23,713 bases of DNA from Streptomyces sp. NRRL F-5122 (GTDB taxonomy: Bacteria > Actinomycetota > Actinomycetes > Streptomycetales > Streptomycetaceae), in contig NZ_LMWH01000292.1 of NCBI RefSeq assembly GCF_001507435.1, positions 1 to 23,713 on the forward strand. Direction: 5' to 3'. The notes under the pieces were generated by a model, which saw only the letters and a list, made by a program, of their open reading frames with translations, was not told the origin of the DNA and ran no database searches. A program made the translations under genes and the position numbers. Below are positions 1-6,893 of the stretch, in pieces (within the stretch, counting starts at the first letter, position 1; every line of letters starts with the position of its first letter).

Positions 1-87
1 ATGATCCGCCGCTACATCATCTGGCGAAACCGCCATGCCGACGACCAGCACCTACAAGCCGTCATCGACAGGGCAAACGTTGCCTGA
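1..87 (+). pseudogene. IS630-family transposase, C-terminal end
   Basis: The frame is open from the first base and ends in TGA at 85-87. The peptide begins IRRYIIWRNRHADDQ and ends VIDRANVA, which resembles the extreme C-terminus of actinobacterial IS630-family DDE transposases. Only about 28 residues lie in the window; the catalytic domain would be upstream, so intactness cannot be judged. The family call is supported by the element end just downstream, a terminal repeat abutting a TA dinucleotide, the usual IS630 target. The stop codon lies inside that terminal repeat. Confidence 0.7.
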
Positions 88-100
88 GGCGGCACTAGCT
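68..100 (+). repeat. IS630-family right terminal inverted repeat
   Basis: These 33 bases, with core GGCAAACGTTGCC and outer GGCAC-TA-GCT, are the reverse complement of 23614-23646 with one mismatch. The element end is inferred at GGCAC, next to the TA at 96-97. The 3' end of the transposase reading frame overlaps the repeat. Seeing the same repeat in opposite orientation at the far end of the window is direct evidence for two copies of one element. Confidence 0.75.
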
Positions 101-240
101 ACTCAGATCCTGGCCCTGGACAACCGGCTGGGGCGCATCGACCGGCAGATCCGCGACACCTTCCGCACCCACCCACAAGCCGACACCCGACGCCGGCCAC
201 CTGGCCTCAGCCGCCGGACTGGTCCCCGTCCCCCGCGATT
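101..240 (+). pseudogene. IS110-family transposase fragment, internally deleted
   Basis: One frame gives LALDNRLGRIDRQIRDTFRT, resembling the linker before the C-terminal Transposase_20 domain of IS110/IS1111 elements. A second frame then gives GHLASAAGLVPVPRDS, which resembles sequence from further into that domain. The piece between, which would carry the PGMG-type motif, is missing and the frame changes at about 190. Both ends are broken: the IS630 repeat abuts the left side and an IS5-type transposase relic the right side. It is a different IS110 lineage from the one at 8730-9545, judged by poor identity of the linker. Confidence 0.6.
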
Positions 241-901
241 CCGACCGAGTCGTTCGCTGGACTCGATACCTTTGCGGGCGATCCGCACGCCGATACGCCT
301 GCCGCGTAAGCAATTCCGCAGGTGGGGGCGTGGAGGCGCTGCGGCTTGGATTCGATCGCGAGGGATTCGTGTCCCGTGTGGAAGTGGGACAGCATCGACT
401 TCAGGGCGAGGCTGTCATGTGTGTTGGCCGCGGAGAGCCCGACGCGTAGCGGCAGTCCTTTCGCGTCGGACAGGACGTGCATCTTGGAACCGGGCTTACC
501 CCAATCCACGGGGCTCGGACCTGCAAGTTCGCCCCCTATTTTCCCCGGACGTGAGCCGAGTCCAAGACCGCCCGGGACAGGTCGACCAGGTCCCGCCCGT
601 CCAGCAGTTGAAGCACCGTCTGATGCAGTCGTCCCCAGACCCCGGCCGGGGACCAGATACCGAACCGACGGCGCACGGTCGACTTCGACGCCCCCGAAGC
701 ACGGCGGAGAGCACGCCAGGCGCAGCCGCTGACCAGGACGTAGATGATCGCGGCGAAGACCGCCTCGTCATCGATGTTCGCGACCGCACCGCCCTGCGGA
801 CGCACCCGCGCCGGCGGCAACAACGGCCGGGCAAGCTCCCACAGTCCGTCCGGAACAATCCATCCCCACCGACTACTCCTCATGCCCAGCGCAACCGTCA
901 A
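240..901 (-). pseudogene. IS5-family transposase, frameshifted and truncated
   Basis: Reading leftwards from 901, the first frame gives an N-terminal domain with WIVPDGLWELARPLLPP and IIYVLVSGCAWRAL, typical of the IS5-family DUF4096-like N-terminus. It stops after LDSAHVRGK at about 536. A second frame continues with GELAGPSPVDWGKPGSKMHV and SAANTHDSLALKSML, the DDE core. A third gives IRIARKGIESSERLGR before similarity ends at about 240, where an IS110 fragment begins. At least two frameshifts plus loss of the C-terminus make it non-functional as read. The N-terminus could also begin at the internal ATG at about 883. Confidence 0.75.
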
Positions 902-939
902 CCCGCCATGTAGGACACGGCCTTAACGTCCTGGCCGCG

Positions 940-1452
940 ATGCGCAAGAGACGCCAGGGCCTCTCCGATGCTGAGATCACCCGGCGGGCCGCCGTCAACC
1001 CGCAGTGCCTTCAACGCCACCGCGACCTCAAGGCGGAAGCCCAGACCGTCCGCGCCCACCTCGCCCAAGGCGGGCCGCGTGCGGCGGCAGCAGCGACCGC
1101 CCGCAAGGAGGCGGCCCTCGAAGTCGAGAACCGCATGCTCCTGGAACAGAACGCCGCCCTACAACGAACCCTTCACGAAGTCCAGAACGAGCTGCGCACG
1201 CTACGCGCCCACGAACTGGGCGCCTGCCTCCGCGACGGCCTGGGCGCCCGCTCGCTGCGCGACACGGAGATGGAGGAACTGCCCGAGCAACGAGACGCAG
1301 CACTCGCAGCCAGCCGCCAAGCAGAGACGGCCATGCAGGCACTCCGCAACGTCAACCAACGGCTGATGGTCGAGAACAGCCGGCTGATCGCCGCAGATGC
1401 TCCAGAACCAACCCGGACAGCCCCATCCGCCCTCAAGCCGCCCGGCCCTTGA
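940..1452 (+). CDS. Coiled-coil protein, DUF6262/TnpC-like (tentative)
   Basis: This frame encodes 170 residues from ATG and is open upstream to about 906, so the true N-terminus may have been removed by the IS5 relic. Residues 8-35 (LSDAEITRRAAVNPQCLQRH) look like a small helix-turn-helix of the kind in DUF6262 proteins, which accompany tyrosine recombinases of Tn554-like transposons. A long Ala/Arg/Glu/Leu helical region follows (about 40-150, with LEVENRMLLEQNAALQ) and is predicted to be coiled coil. The last 20 residues are Pro/Ala-rich. No recombinase genes adjoin it, so it is probably a stranded accessory gene. The family is inferred from layout, not from a strong motif; an unrelated coiled-coil protein is possible. 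Confidence 0.45.
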   Translation: MRKRRQGLSDAEITRRAAVNPQCLQRHRDLKAEAQTVRAHLAQGGPRAAAAATARKEAALEVENRMLLEQNAALQRTLHEVQNELRTLRAHELGACLRDGLGARSLRDTEMEELPEQRDAALAASRQAETAMQALRNVNQRLMVENSRLIAADAPEPTRTAPSALKPPGP

Positions 1453-1541
1453 GAAACCTGCCGCCAACCGACCCCTCACCGACACCCCCGCCAGCCTCGA
1501 ACCCGACGGACGGAGTCAGTACGGATCTGACCGCATGACCA

Positions 1542-1577
1542 GGTGAGGCCCCTCCAACGCTCCGGAGAGGCCTCACC
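1542..1577. terminator. Stem-loop, terminator-like
   Basis: GGTGAGGCCCCTCC pairs with GGAGAGGCCTCACC across an 8-base loop, with one mismatched pair in the 14-bp stem. It lies 90 bp after the stop of the coiled-coil gene and before the Tn3 relic. There is no clear T-run, which is usual for high-GC actinomycete terminators. Confidence 0.5.
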
Positions 1578-1630
1578 GATATCCAGAACCACCGGTACAC
1601 GCCCTGCTCACGGCCTCGAACTCCTGAAGC

Positions 1631-1978
1631 CGAGAACTCGGGCGGCGGTCAGGACCCATCTTCGCCTGCGTCAATCTCGCTGATAAGCATCTCCGGCACG
1701 AGATCAACGGCGGACTACAGGTCGTCGAGAGCTGGAACTCTACCAACGACAAGATCTTCTACGGCCGCGAGAGCGTCCTCACCGGCGCCGACCGCGAGCA
1801 CGCCGAGGCCTCTATGCTCGCACTCCATCTCCTGCAATCCAGCCTGGTCCTGATCAACACCCAGCTTCTCACCGCCGCAGACCGGCGCGGGCTGTCCCCG
1901 CTGTTCTGGTCCCACGCCAACCCGTACGGGAGATTTCAGCTCGATATGGACAGCAGGCTCGACATCACCAGGAGGTAG
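1631..1978 (+). pseudogene. tnpA: Tn3-family transposase (TnpA), C-terminal fragment
   Basis: The frame ending in TAG at 1976-1978 gives INGGLQVVESWNSTN, then KIFYGRESVLTGADREHAE, then LALHLLQSSLVLINTQLL, and closes with LSPLFWSHANPYGRFQLDMD. This order is characteristic of the last 110 or so residues of Tn3-family TnpA (DDE_Tnp_Tn3), including the ENWN-like and FYG motifs and the C-terminal WSHxNPYGRFxLDM block. The catalytic core is absent; recognisable sequence begins at about 1655. No resolvase or res site was seen nearby. It marks a former Tn3-type transposon end. Confidence 0.85.
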
Positions 1979-2068
1979 GCCTACCCCGGATGGCCAGGTG
2001 CCGCTTACTGCCCCTCGCCATGATGCGGCGGCGGGCGCTCTCCTTTCGGTAATCCGTCAGCCGTTTGC

Positions 2069-2692
2069 TCAGACGGGAAGTTCGGTGATGCTGAGGGCGA
2101 AGTTCAAGTTCCCCACCCCGTGGTTGGCGAGGCCCACCGTGACCACGCCCGCTCCTTCCAGCCAGTGCGCCATTTTCAGGCCGCCGACGTCCAGCGGGCG
2201 CAGCCCGAGGCTCTCGATGAACGCCTCCACACCTGCCTTGGCCTGCGCGTTATCGCCGGCGAGGAAGACGTCGGGCCGACCCTTCTCCAGGACATGACGG
2301 AAGACGGTGTTGAACGCCTTCACCACACTGGCGCTGGCCGGGGCGGCCTTGGCGACTTCCTGCGCGATTGAGGTCTCCTCGCGGTGGGCCAGCCCGTCGA
2401 ACGTGGAATTGAAGGGATTGCAGATGTCGACGATGACCTTGCCCGCGAGAGCGTCTCCGTACTGGGCGATGGCCGGCACGACACCGTCGTACAACAGGGC
2501 CACGATGACGATGTCCCCGGCCGGGGCGGTCCCCCATTCTCCCGTCGTGGCGCCGCCGCCGAGAGCCTTCGCCAGGTCAGCGGCCTTGGACTGATCGCGG
2601 CCCATGACCTCGACGGTGTTGCCGCCCGCTATCGCCCGCGCGCCGATGGTGCGGGCCATGTTCCCGGTGCCGATGATGCTGATGCTGCTCAT
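2069..2692 (-). CDS. F420-type NADP oxidoreductase (COG2085-like)
   Basis: The product has 207 residues. The N-terminus is a Rossmann motif, IIGTGNMA (residues 6-13), and GRD at 31-33 follows beta-2, where a basic residue favours NADP(H). Central blocks are VIVDICNPFN and VVKAFNTVF, then FLAGDNAQAKAGVEAFIESL. These match the NADP-oxidoreductase, coenzyme F420-dependent family; members may reduce F420 or other acceptors, so the substrate is unknown. The start MSSISII is the same as in the paralogue at 6168-6800. It lies 33 bp after the SDR gene on the same strand, suggesting an operon under the divergent TetR regulator. Confidence 0.85.
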   Translation of the reverse strand: MSSISIIGTGNMARTIGARAIAGGNTVEVMGRDQSKAADLAKALGGGATTGEWGTAPAGDIVIVALLYDGVVPAIAQYGDALAGKVIVDICNPFNSTFDGLAHREETSIAQEVAKAAPASASVVKAFNTVFRHVLEKGRPDVFLAGDNAQAKAGVEAFIESLGLRPLDVGGLKMAHWLEGAGVVTVGLANHGVGNLNFALSITELPV

Positions 2693-2725
2693 GAGATGTC
2701 CTGCCCTGATTGTGTGTTGTCCGGT

Positions 2726-3460
2726 TCAGAGGGCGGTGGTGCCGCCGTCGGCGACGAGTTCCATGCCGTTGACGTAGCTGGAGTCGTCGGAGGCGAGGAA
2801 GAGGGCGGCGGTGGCGATCTCGTCGGGGCGGCCCATCTGGCCGCGGGGGATGAGGGACTCGAACTGGCGCTTGGTGGCCTCGTCGAAGAGTTCTTCCTGC
2901 TTGGCGGTGGCGACCTGGCCGGGGGTCAGGACATTGACGCGGATACGGCGGTCCTTGAGCTCGTTGAGCCAGATGCGGGCCCATGCCTGCTGGACGGCCT
3001 TGCTGCCGGCGTAGACGCTCCAGCCGGGGAAGGCGCCGAGGGAGGCGTTGGAACCGGTCATGAGGATGGAGCCGCCGTCGTTGAAGAGCGGAAGGGCCTT
3101 TTGGACGGTGAACAGGGTGCCGCGGGCATTGAGCCCGAACCAGGTGTCGAACTGGGCCTCGGTGATCTCGCCGAGCGGGGCAGGCTCGCCCCCTCCGGCG
3201 CTGGCCCACAGCACGTCAAGGCTGCCCTTCTCCCGCTTGACGGTGTCGTACAGGCGGTCCAGGTCGTCCAGGTCGGCGGCGTCGCCCTGGACGCCGGTGA
3301 CGTTGCGGCCGATCTGCTTCACGGCCTCGTCCAGGGCCTCCTGGCGGCGGCCGGTGATGAAGACGTGCGCTCCCTCATCGACGAACAGCTTCGCGCCGGC
3401 CAGCGCCATGCCGGTGGTGCCGCCGGTGATGACCGCGACCTTGCCGTCGAGCTTTCCCAT
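2726..3460 (-). CDS. SDR family oxidoreductase
   Basis: This is a 244-residue classical short-chain dehydrogenase/reductase. The cofactor motif is TGGTTGMA at 12-19, where the last glycine of TGxxxGxG is replaced. NAG is WASAGGG at 85-91. The catalytic set is Asn111, Ser137, Tyr150 and Lys154 (VYAGSK), and RPDEIATAALFLASDD is the usual C-terminal block. The ATG at 3460 is chosen because AAAGGGA lies 6-12 bases upstream and homology starts at MGKLDGKVAVITGG; longer in-frame starts would run through the tetR promoter and coding sequence. It is divergent from the TetR gene at 3606 and heads a probable two-gene operon with the F420-type reductase. The substrate is not predictable. Confidence 0.9.
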   Translation of the reverse strand: MGKLDGKVAVITGGTTGMALAGAKLFVDEGAHVFITGRRQEALDEAVKQIGRNVTGVQGDAADLDDLDRLYDTVKREKGSLDVLWASAGGGEPAPLGEITEAQFDTWFGLNARGTLFTVQKALPLFNDGGSILMTGSNASLGAFPGWSVYAGSKAVQQAWARIWLNELKDRRIRVNVLTPGQVATAKQEELFDEATKRQFESLIPRGQMGRPDEIATAALFLASDDSSYVNGMELVADGGTTAL

Positions 3461-3502
3461 AGTCGTTCCCTTTGGCTCGGTGGTGCCGTGCGCACCTGGG
3501 AT

Positions 3503-3523
3503 GGCGGTGTTATGTACACCGCC
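3503..3523. promoter_or_regulatory. Palindromic candidate operator for the TetR regulator
   Basis: GGCGGTGT-TATGT-ACACCGCC has perfect 8-bp arms and a 5-bp spacer. It lies 43 bp upstream of the SDR start, in the divergent region between the SDR and tetR genes. The inner 11-mer TATGTACACCG occurs again at 3565-3575. TetR-family repressors commonly bind such dyads in divergent promoters; binding by this TetR is inferred. Confidence 0.5.
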
Positions 3524-3564
3524 CTGTGTGCTTACCGTACGGGGCGGGCGGCCGGGACGCAAAC

Positions 3565-3578
3565 TATGTACACCGGCC
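3565..3578. promoter_or_regulatory. Second copy of the TATGTACACCG motif, possible operator or -10
   Basis: The same 11-mer as in the palindrome at 3503-3523 recurs here in direct orientation 54 bp away, 30 bp before the tetR ATG. TATGTA could also serve as a -10 hexamer for tetR, which would put the operator over the promoter and fit autoregulation. The left arm is less regular than in the first site. Confidence 0.4.
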
Positions 3579-3605
3579 GTTACCCATTTCAGGTACCATG
3601 GGCCT

Positions 3606-4217
3606 ATGACGGAGTTGGAAAAGGGCCCCACGGGCCGCCGCCGCGGCCGGGGCGCCCGCGAGCGCATCCTCGGCGCGTCCCAGCAGCTGTTCCGCGAGCA
3701 GGGCATCAACCGCACCGGCATGGACCAGCTCTGTGCGGTGGCCGAGGTGTCCAAGCGCACGGCCTACCAGCACTTCACCGGCAAGGACGAACTCGTCGCC
3801 GAGTACCTGCGCCGGTTCGACCCCTCCGTTCTGTCCGGCGTGTTCGACCGCACCGACCTCACGCCCCGCGAGCGACTCCTCGCCGCCTTCGACATCCCCC
3901 CCACCACCCCCCTGTGCCCCTACATCGGTGCCGCCGTCGAACTCAACGACCCCCAGCACCCCGCGTCCCAGTACGCACGCGACTACAAGAAAGCCGTCGC
4001 CGCGCGGCTCGCCGACACCGCCCGCGAAGCCGGCGCCGCCGACCCTGAACAGCTCGGCGAGCAGCTCGCGCTGCTCATCGACGGCGCCGCGGCCCGCACC
4101 CGGGTCCTCAACACCGACGCCTTCCCCACCGCCGCCGCCATCGCCGCCGTCCTCATCGACAACGCCATCCCCGCCACGGCCAGCGATGACCATCGACGGG
4201 AGGAAGTATCGAGTTGA
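3606..4217 (+). CDS. TetR family transcriptional regulator
   Basis: The product has 203 residues. The N-terminal helix-turn-helix spans about 17-68: ARERILGASQQLFREQGI, then MDQLCAVAEVSKRTAYQHF and GKDELVAEYL. The ligand-binding domain has CPYIGAAVELNDPQHPASQY, like the TetR subgroup with a C-terminal domain of the TetR_C_33/YcdC-like kind. The ATG at 3606 is chosen because homology begins about ten residues later; upstream in-frame starts would lie in the SDR gene region on the opposite strand. It is divergent from the SDR/F420-reductase pair and is probably their repressor. Ligand unknown. Confidence 0.9.
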   Translation: MTELEKGPTGRRRGRGARERILGASQQLFREQGINRTGMDQLCAVAEVSKRTAYQHFTGKDELVAEYLRRFDPSVLSGVFDRTDLTPRERLLAAFDIPPTTPLCPYIGAAVELNDPQHPASQYARDYKKAVAARLADTAREAGAADPEQLGEQLALLIDGAAARTRVLNTDAFPTAAAIAAVLIDNAIPATASDDHRREEVSS

Positions 4218-4218
4218 C

Positions 4219-4389
4219 GTGGCACTGCCGGGCTGGACGCGCTGCCGGTCGCGGCTGCACCCGCTGATACGCGACACCAGCCGCCCGGCACCGGGCCCGG
4301 ACCTGCTGGCTTTTGCGGAAATGCCCGCCCGCCCACTGAAAGCCGCAGCAGAACCCGCCACGCAGAACGGCGACCCGCGAAGGCTTTAG
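4219..4389 (+). CDS. Possible small protein downstream of tetR
   Basis: A GTG at 4219, with GGGAGGAAG about 12-20 bases upstream, opens a 56-codon frame ending in TAG. It has G/C-rich third positions and a plausible composition (LHPLIRDTSRPAPGPDLLAF, then PARPLKAAAEPATQNGDP). It begins one base after the tetR stop, so it could be co-transcribed. No family is recognised. It may equally be the remnant of a longer gene or chance open frame in GC-rich DNA. The spacing of the Shine-Dalgarno-like sequence is long. Confidence 0.25.
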   Translation: MALPGWTRCRSRLHPLIRDTSRPAPGPDLLAFAEMPARPLKAAAEPATQNGDPRRL

Positions 4390-4499
4390 GGGTTCGAGGC
4401 CGTCATCCCGGCCCAGGGCGCTGGCGCGCCGCCGGTTCGAACAGACGGCATCGCATAATCCGTACGCGGTGGCGCATGAAGAACACGTACGCAGCTGGG

Positions 4500-4557
4500 A
4501 GGTTCTGAGGATGGGGGCCCGCCAATGTCACTGGCGGGCCCCCCATCCTCAGAACCT
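4500..4557. repeat. 58-bp near-perfect palindrome
   Basis: The left arm starts AGGTTCTGAGGATGGGGG and continues CCCGCCA; the right arm is its reverse complement, ending CCCCATCCTCAGAACCT. The arms are about 27-28 bp with one single-base length difference in the G/C run, one mismatch by the loop, and only a few bases unpaired. It could be a very strong bidirectional terminator or two abutted ends of a mobile element. No T-run and no obvious flanking target duplication are present. Confidence 0.75.
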
Positions 4558-4561
4558 CTAC

Positions 4562-4951
4562 GAGCCGGAGACTTGCCACCCCTCTCATCCACTCCACCGC
4601 GGCGCTCTCCTCGCGGGGCAGCACGGCGTTGACTTCTGGACCGAGCCAGCTCATCCATTCACGCTGATCATCAGTGGGTGGTCCATCTGGCCACGCCAGT
4701 TCGAAACGAAGGCCAACAGGTGGGCAGCCAACACGTCCGGCTGAAACCCGCCGTCGGGTTCTGGATCCCACGGGCGGACTCCCGACACTAGGAACGGCGG
4801 ACCGCCGGCGATCAGACGACCTACCGCGTCCGCAGCACGTACTTCCAGTCGGTCTCAGGTGCTTCGGGGCCCCCTCAGACAACTGCTGGCCGAAGAACGG
4901 AACCGGCTCAGAGGTCAGCCGCAACAGCACCACTCCGTCAGGCCATTTCAC
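4562..4951 (-). pseudogene. Decayed unidentified gene
   Basis: Protein-like sequence on the minus strand is spread over several frames. One gives LLRLTSEPVPFFGQQLSE, the next LIAGGPPFLVSGVRPWDPEP with QPDVLAAHLLAFVSNWRGQM, and the first again gives LGPEVNAVLPREESAAVEWM. Each stretch has coding-like composition and codon bias, while the full-length single-frame reading (182 residues, to 4403) runs through the palindrome and looks unnatural. The simplest reading is one gene of about 120-130 codons with frameshifts, ending by the palindrome, which would be its terminator. No family is recognised. A pair of overlapping small genes is an alternative. Confidence 0.35.
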
Positions 4952-4988
4952 TCTTCAGCGCATGGTGAGCGGGGGTCAGTCGAACTAC

Positions 4989-5900
4989 TCAAGCGTGCCT
5001 TGAGACGACATCGCCTCCAAGCTGCCACATCTCGTAGTTCCCACATTCTGCCGTGATCTCGGCCGTCGACTGAGCCGCAGTGACGAAGTCATGTACTACC
5101 GGCGAGGTGTGAGATGCCGCTACCGCGAGGCACACCTGGTCGGGCGCCAGTTCCGGGATGGGCACATAGACGACGTCCGGATGCGAGTAGAACACGGACG
5201 CCGAACGGGCCAGGAAGGAGATGCCCCGGCCGGCCGCGACATGCTCGAGCGTCTCGTCCACCCCGCGCACCGGGTACCCGGCATTGGGGAGCGGGCACTT
5301 GGTGGGCTGCGTGCTCGGGTCACCGTGCCAGACCAGCGGTTCGCCGGCCAGGTCGGCCTCGGTGACCTCCTCCTTGCCGGCAAGCCGGTGTCCGGCGGGC
5401 AGTACCGCTACCCGCGGCTCGGTGTACAGCGGGGTGAGGCGCAGACCGGCCTCATCGATGGGCAGCCGCACGTAGCCGACGTCGATGCGGCCGTCGAGCA
5501 GCATCGCAGCCTGGTCGTCCCCTTCGATCCGCTGCACGTCCACGACCACGTCCGGGTGCCGGTCCTCGAACGCACGGGCTGCCGGGGTGACTGCAACGCC
5601 GGCCCGGAAACCGACCATCAGCCGCCGCTTGCCGCCGGCGGCCGCGGACACCCGACGGCGGACCGCTTGGGTTGAGGCGAGCAGCGGACCGGCGTCGGCC
5701 AGCAGTTGCCGGCCCGCATCTGTCAGCTCTACGCCGTGGCGATCCCTGGTGAACAGCGAGGCGCCGAGATCTTGCTCGAGCGCGCGGATCTGCCGGCTGA
5801 GCGCCGGCTGCGCGATGTGCAGCTCATCGGCGGCGCGGCCGAAGTGCAACTGGTCGGCCACAGCGACGAAGTAACGCAGTTTGCGCAGGTCCAGATCCAT
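4989..5900 (-). CDS. LysR family transcriptional regulator
   Basis: The product has 303 residues. The N-terminal winged helix-turn-helix is at about 5-62 (LRKLRYFVAVADQLHFGRAA, AQPALSRQIRALEQDLG, LFTRDRHGVELTDAG). It is followed by a linker helix and a two-lobed LysR substrate-binding domain at about 90-290 (IDVGYVRLP, LEHVAAGRGISFL). The ATG at 5900 is preferred because MDLDLRKLRYF is the family's normal start and GGGAGA lies upstream; an in-frame start at 5939 would add 13 unlikely residues. It is divergent from the oxidoreductase operon at 6168-8570 and is the obvious candidate activator. Two dyads lie in the 267-bp divergent region. Confidence 0.93.
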   Translation of the reverse strand: MDLDLRKLRYFVAVADQLHFGRAADELHIAQPALSRQIRALEQDLGASLFTRDRHGVELTDAGRQLLADAGPLLASTQAVRRRVSAAAGGKRRLMVGFRAGVAVTPAARAFEDRHPDVVVDVQRIEGDDQAAMLLDGRIDVGYVRLPIDEAGLRLTPLYTEPRVAVLPAGHRLAGKEEVTEADLAGEPLVWHGDPSTQPTKCPLPNAGYPVRGVDETLEHVAAGRGISFLARSASVFYSHPDVVYVPIPELAPDQVCLAVAASHTSPVVHDFVTAAQSTAEITAECGNYEMWQLGGDVVSRHA

Positions 5901-5986
5901 CGCGTCTCCCAGTCGGTGATGCCGCCAAGGTATCACCACGACTGAAAGAAGTCTTGGACGTCCACTCAGGCCAATGGCAACCTGAA

Positions 5987-5996
5987 TAGGTACCTA
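5987..5996. promoter_or_regulatory. Short perfect palindrome in the LysR divergent promoter
   Basis: TAGGTACCTA is a 10-bp perfect palindrome located 87 bp upstream of the LysR start. Its A+T content and position in a divergent promoter make it a candidate protein-binding site. Short palindromes do arise by chance, so support is modest. Confidence 0.35.
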
Positions 5997-6006
5997 ATAG
6001 TCCGAG

Positions 6007-6027
6007 CGAATTCGGCACAAGAATTCG
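6007..6027. promoter_or_regulatory. Candidate LysR box (T-N11-A dyad)
   Basis: CGAATTC-N7-GAATTCG has perfect 7-bp arms. The core ATTC-N7-GAAT contains the T-N11-A arrangement (T at 6011, A at 6023) that defines LysR-type binding sites. It lies between the divergent LysR and oxidoreductase genes, about 140 bp upstream of the latter's start. Binding by the LysR protein is inferred. Confidence 0.55.
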
Positions 6028-6167
6028 ACATCGGGTGGCCAGGCTCAGAATGAGCACATCAGGAATTGAACGCCCCCATCGCGTCATTCGACGGCGTCGA
6101 TGACACAACCGTTAAAAACGACGGTGTGGGCATGGCATCCTATCCAGCTCCAGAAAGCAGAAACTCC

Positions 6168-6800
6168 ATGAGCAGCATCAGCATTATCGGCTTGGGGAAC
6201 GTGGCCCGCGCCCTGGCCGCCCGGGCGCTCGAAGGCGGCAACGCAGTCGAGATCATCGGCCGCGACCCGGCCAAGGCCAAGGAATTGGCCGCTGCGCTGG
6301 GTGGCGCCACTGTCGGGACGGCCGGCACCGCCCCGGCCGGGGACACCGTTGTCCTCGCCGTGCCGTACGCCGGCGCGACGGCGGTGGTGAGGGAGTACGG
6401 GGATGCACTGCGCGGCAAGATCATCGTCGACATCACCAACCCTGTAGCCCCCGACCTGCAGGGCTTCGTCGTCCCCGACGGCAGTTCCGGCGCACAGGAG
6501 ATCGCCAAGGCGGCTCCCGACGACGCGCATGTCGTCAAGGCGTTCAACACTGTGTTCTCCCACGTTCTGGCGGCCGGCGCGGCCGAGGGCCGCCCTCTGG
6601 ACGTGTTCATCGCCGGCGACAACGCGCAGGCGAAGGCACACGTGTCGGCGTTCGTCGAGAGCTTGGGGCTGCGCCCCTGGGACACCGGGGAACTGTCCAT
6701 GGCGCGGGCACTGGAGAACGTCGGCCTGCTGGAACTGGGCCTCATGAACCACTCCGTCAAGCACACCAATTTCTCCCTCGGCATCACCCTTCTCGACTGA
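6168..6800 (+). CDS. F420-type NADP oxidoreductase, paralogue
   Basis: The product has 210 residues, with Rossmann motif IIGLGNVA (6-13) and GRD at 31-33, and downstream blocks KIIVDITNPV, VVKAFNTVF and FIAGDNAQAKAHVSAFVESL. It is closely similar along its length to the 2069-2692 product and starts with the same MSSISIIG. The ATG at 6168 is chosen from this alignment; in-frame codons from 6066 have no counterpart in the paralogue. The ribosome-binding site is weak (AGAAAG). It is the first gene of a three-gene run and the one nearest the divergent LysR regulator. The family transfers hydride between NADPH and F420 or other acceptors; actual substrate unknown. Confidence 0.87.
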   Translation: MSSISIIGLGNVARALAARALEGGNAVEIIGRDPAKAKELAAALGGATVGTAGTAPAGDTVVLAVPYAGATAVVREYGDALRGKIIVDITNPVAPDLQGFVVPDGSSGAQEIAKAAPDDAHVVKAFNTVFSHVLAAGAAEGRPLDVFIAGDNAQAKAHVSAFVESLGLRPWDTGELSMARALENVGLLELGLMNHSVKHTNFSLGITLLD

Positions 6801-6820
6801 GCACACCCATTACCCCCACC

Positions 6821-6859
6821 TTTCGTGCCGCGTTACGCCAGTTCACTTACGGCACGAAA
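6821..6859. terminator. Stem-loop between the first two operon genes
   Basis: TTTCGTGCCG pairs perfectly with CGGCACGAAA across a 19-base loop, in the 93-bp gap between the two oxidoreductase genes. The right arm is followed by AAGACCCCC, not a T-run. It may be a partial terminator or a stabilising or processing structure; it ends 34 bases before the next start. Confidence 0.4.
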
Positions 6860-6893
6860 AGACCCCCGAACCTACCCTCACAAGGACAATCAG

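Noticed and set aside
35..913. Long plus-strand frame of 292 codons at the left end
   Set aside because: It runs antisense to the IS5-type transposase relic and is Arg/Pro-rich; only its first part coincides with the IS110 fragment.
2384..4048. Plus-strand frame of 554 codons
   Set aside because: It lies opposite the F420-type reductase and SDR genes and then crosses tetR out of frame. Gly/Val/Asp-rich and then Pro/Arg-rich composition is typical of shadow frames in high-GC DNA.
4386..4400. GGTTCGAG resembling a tRNA T-loop
   Set aside because: No acceptor, D or anticodon stems can be formed around it.
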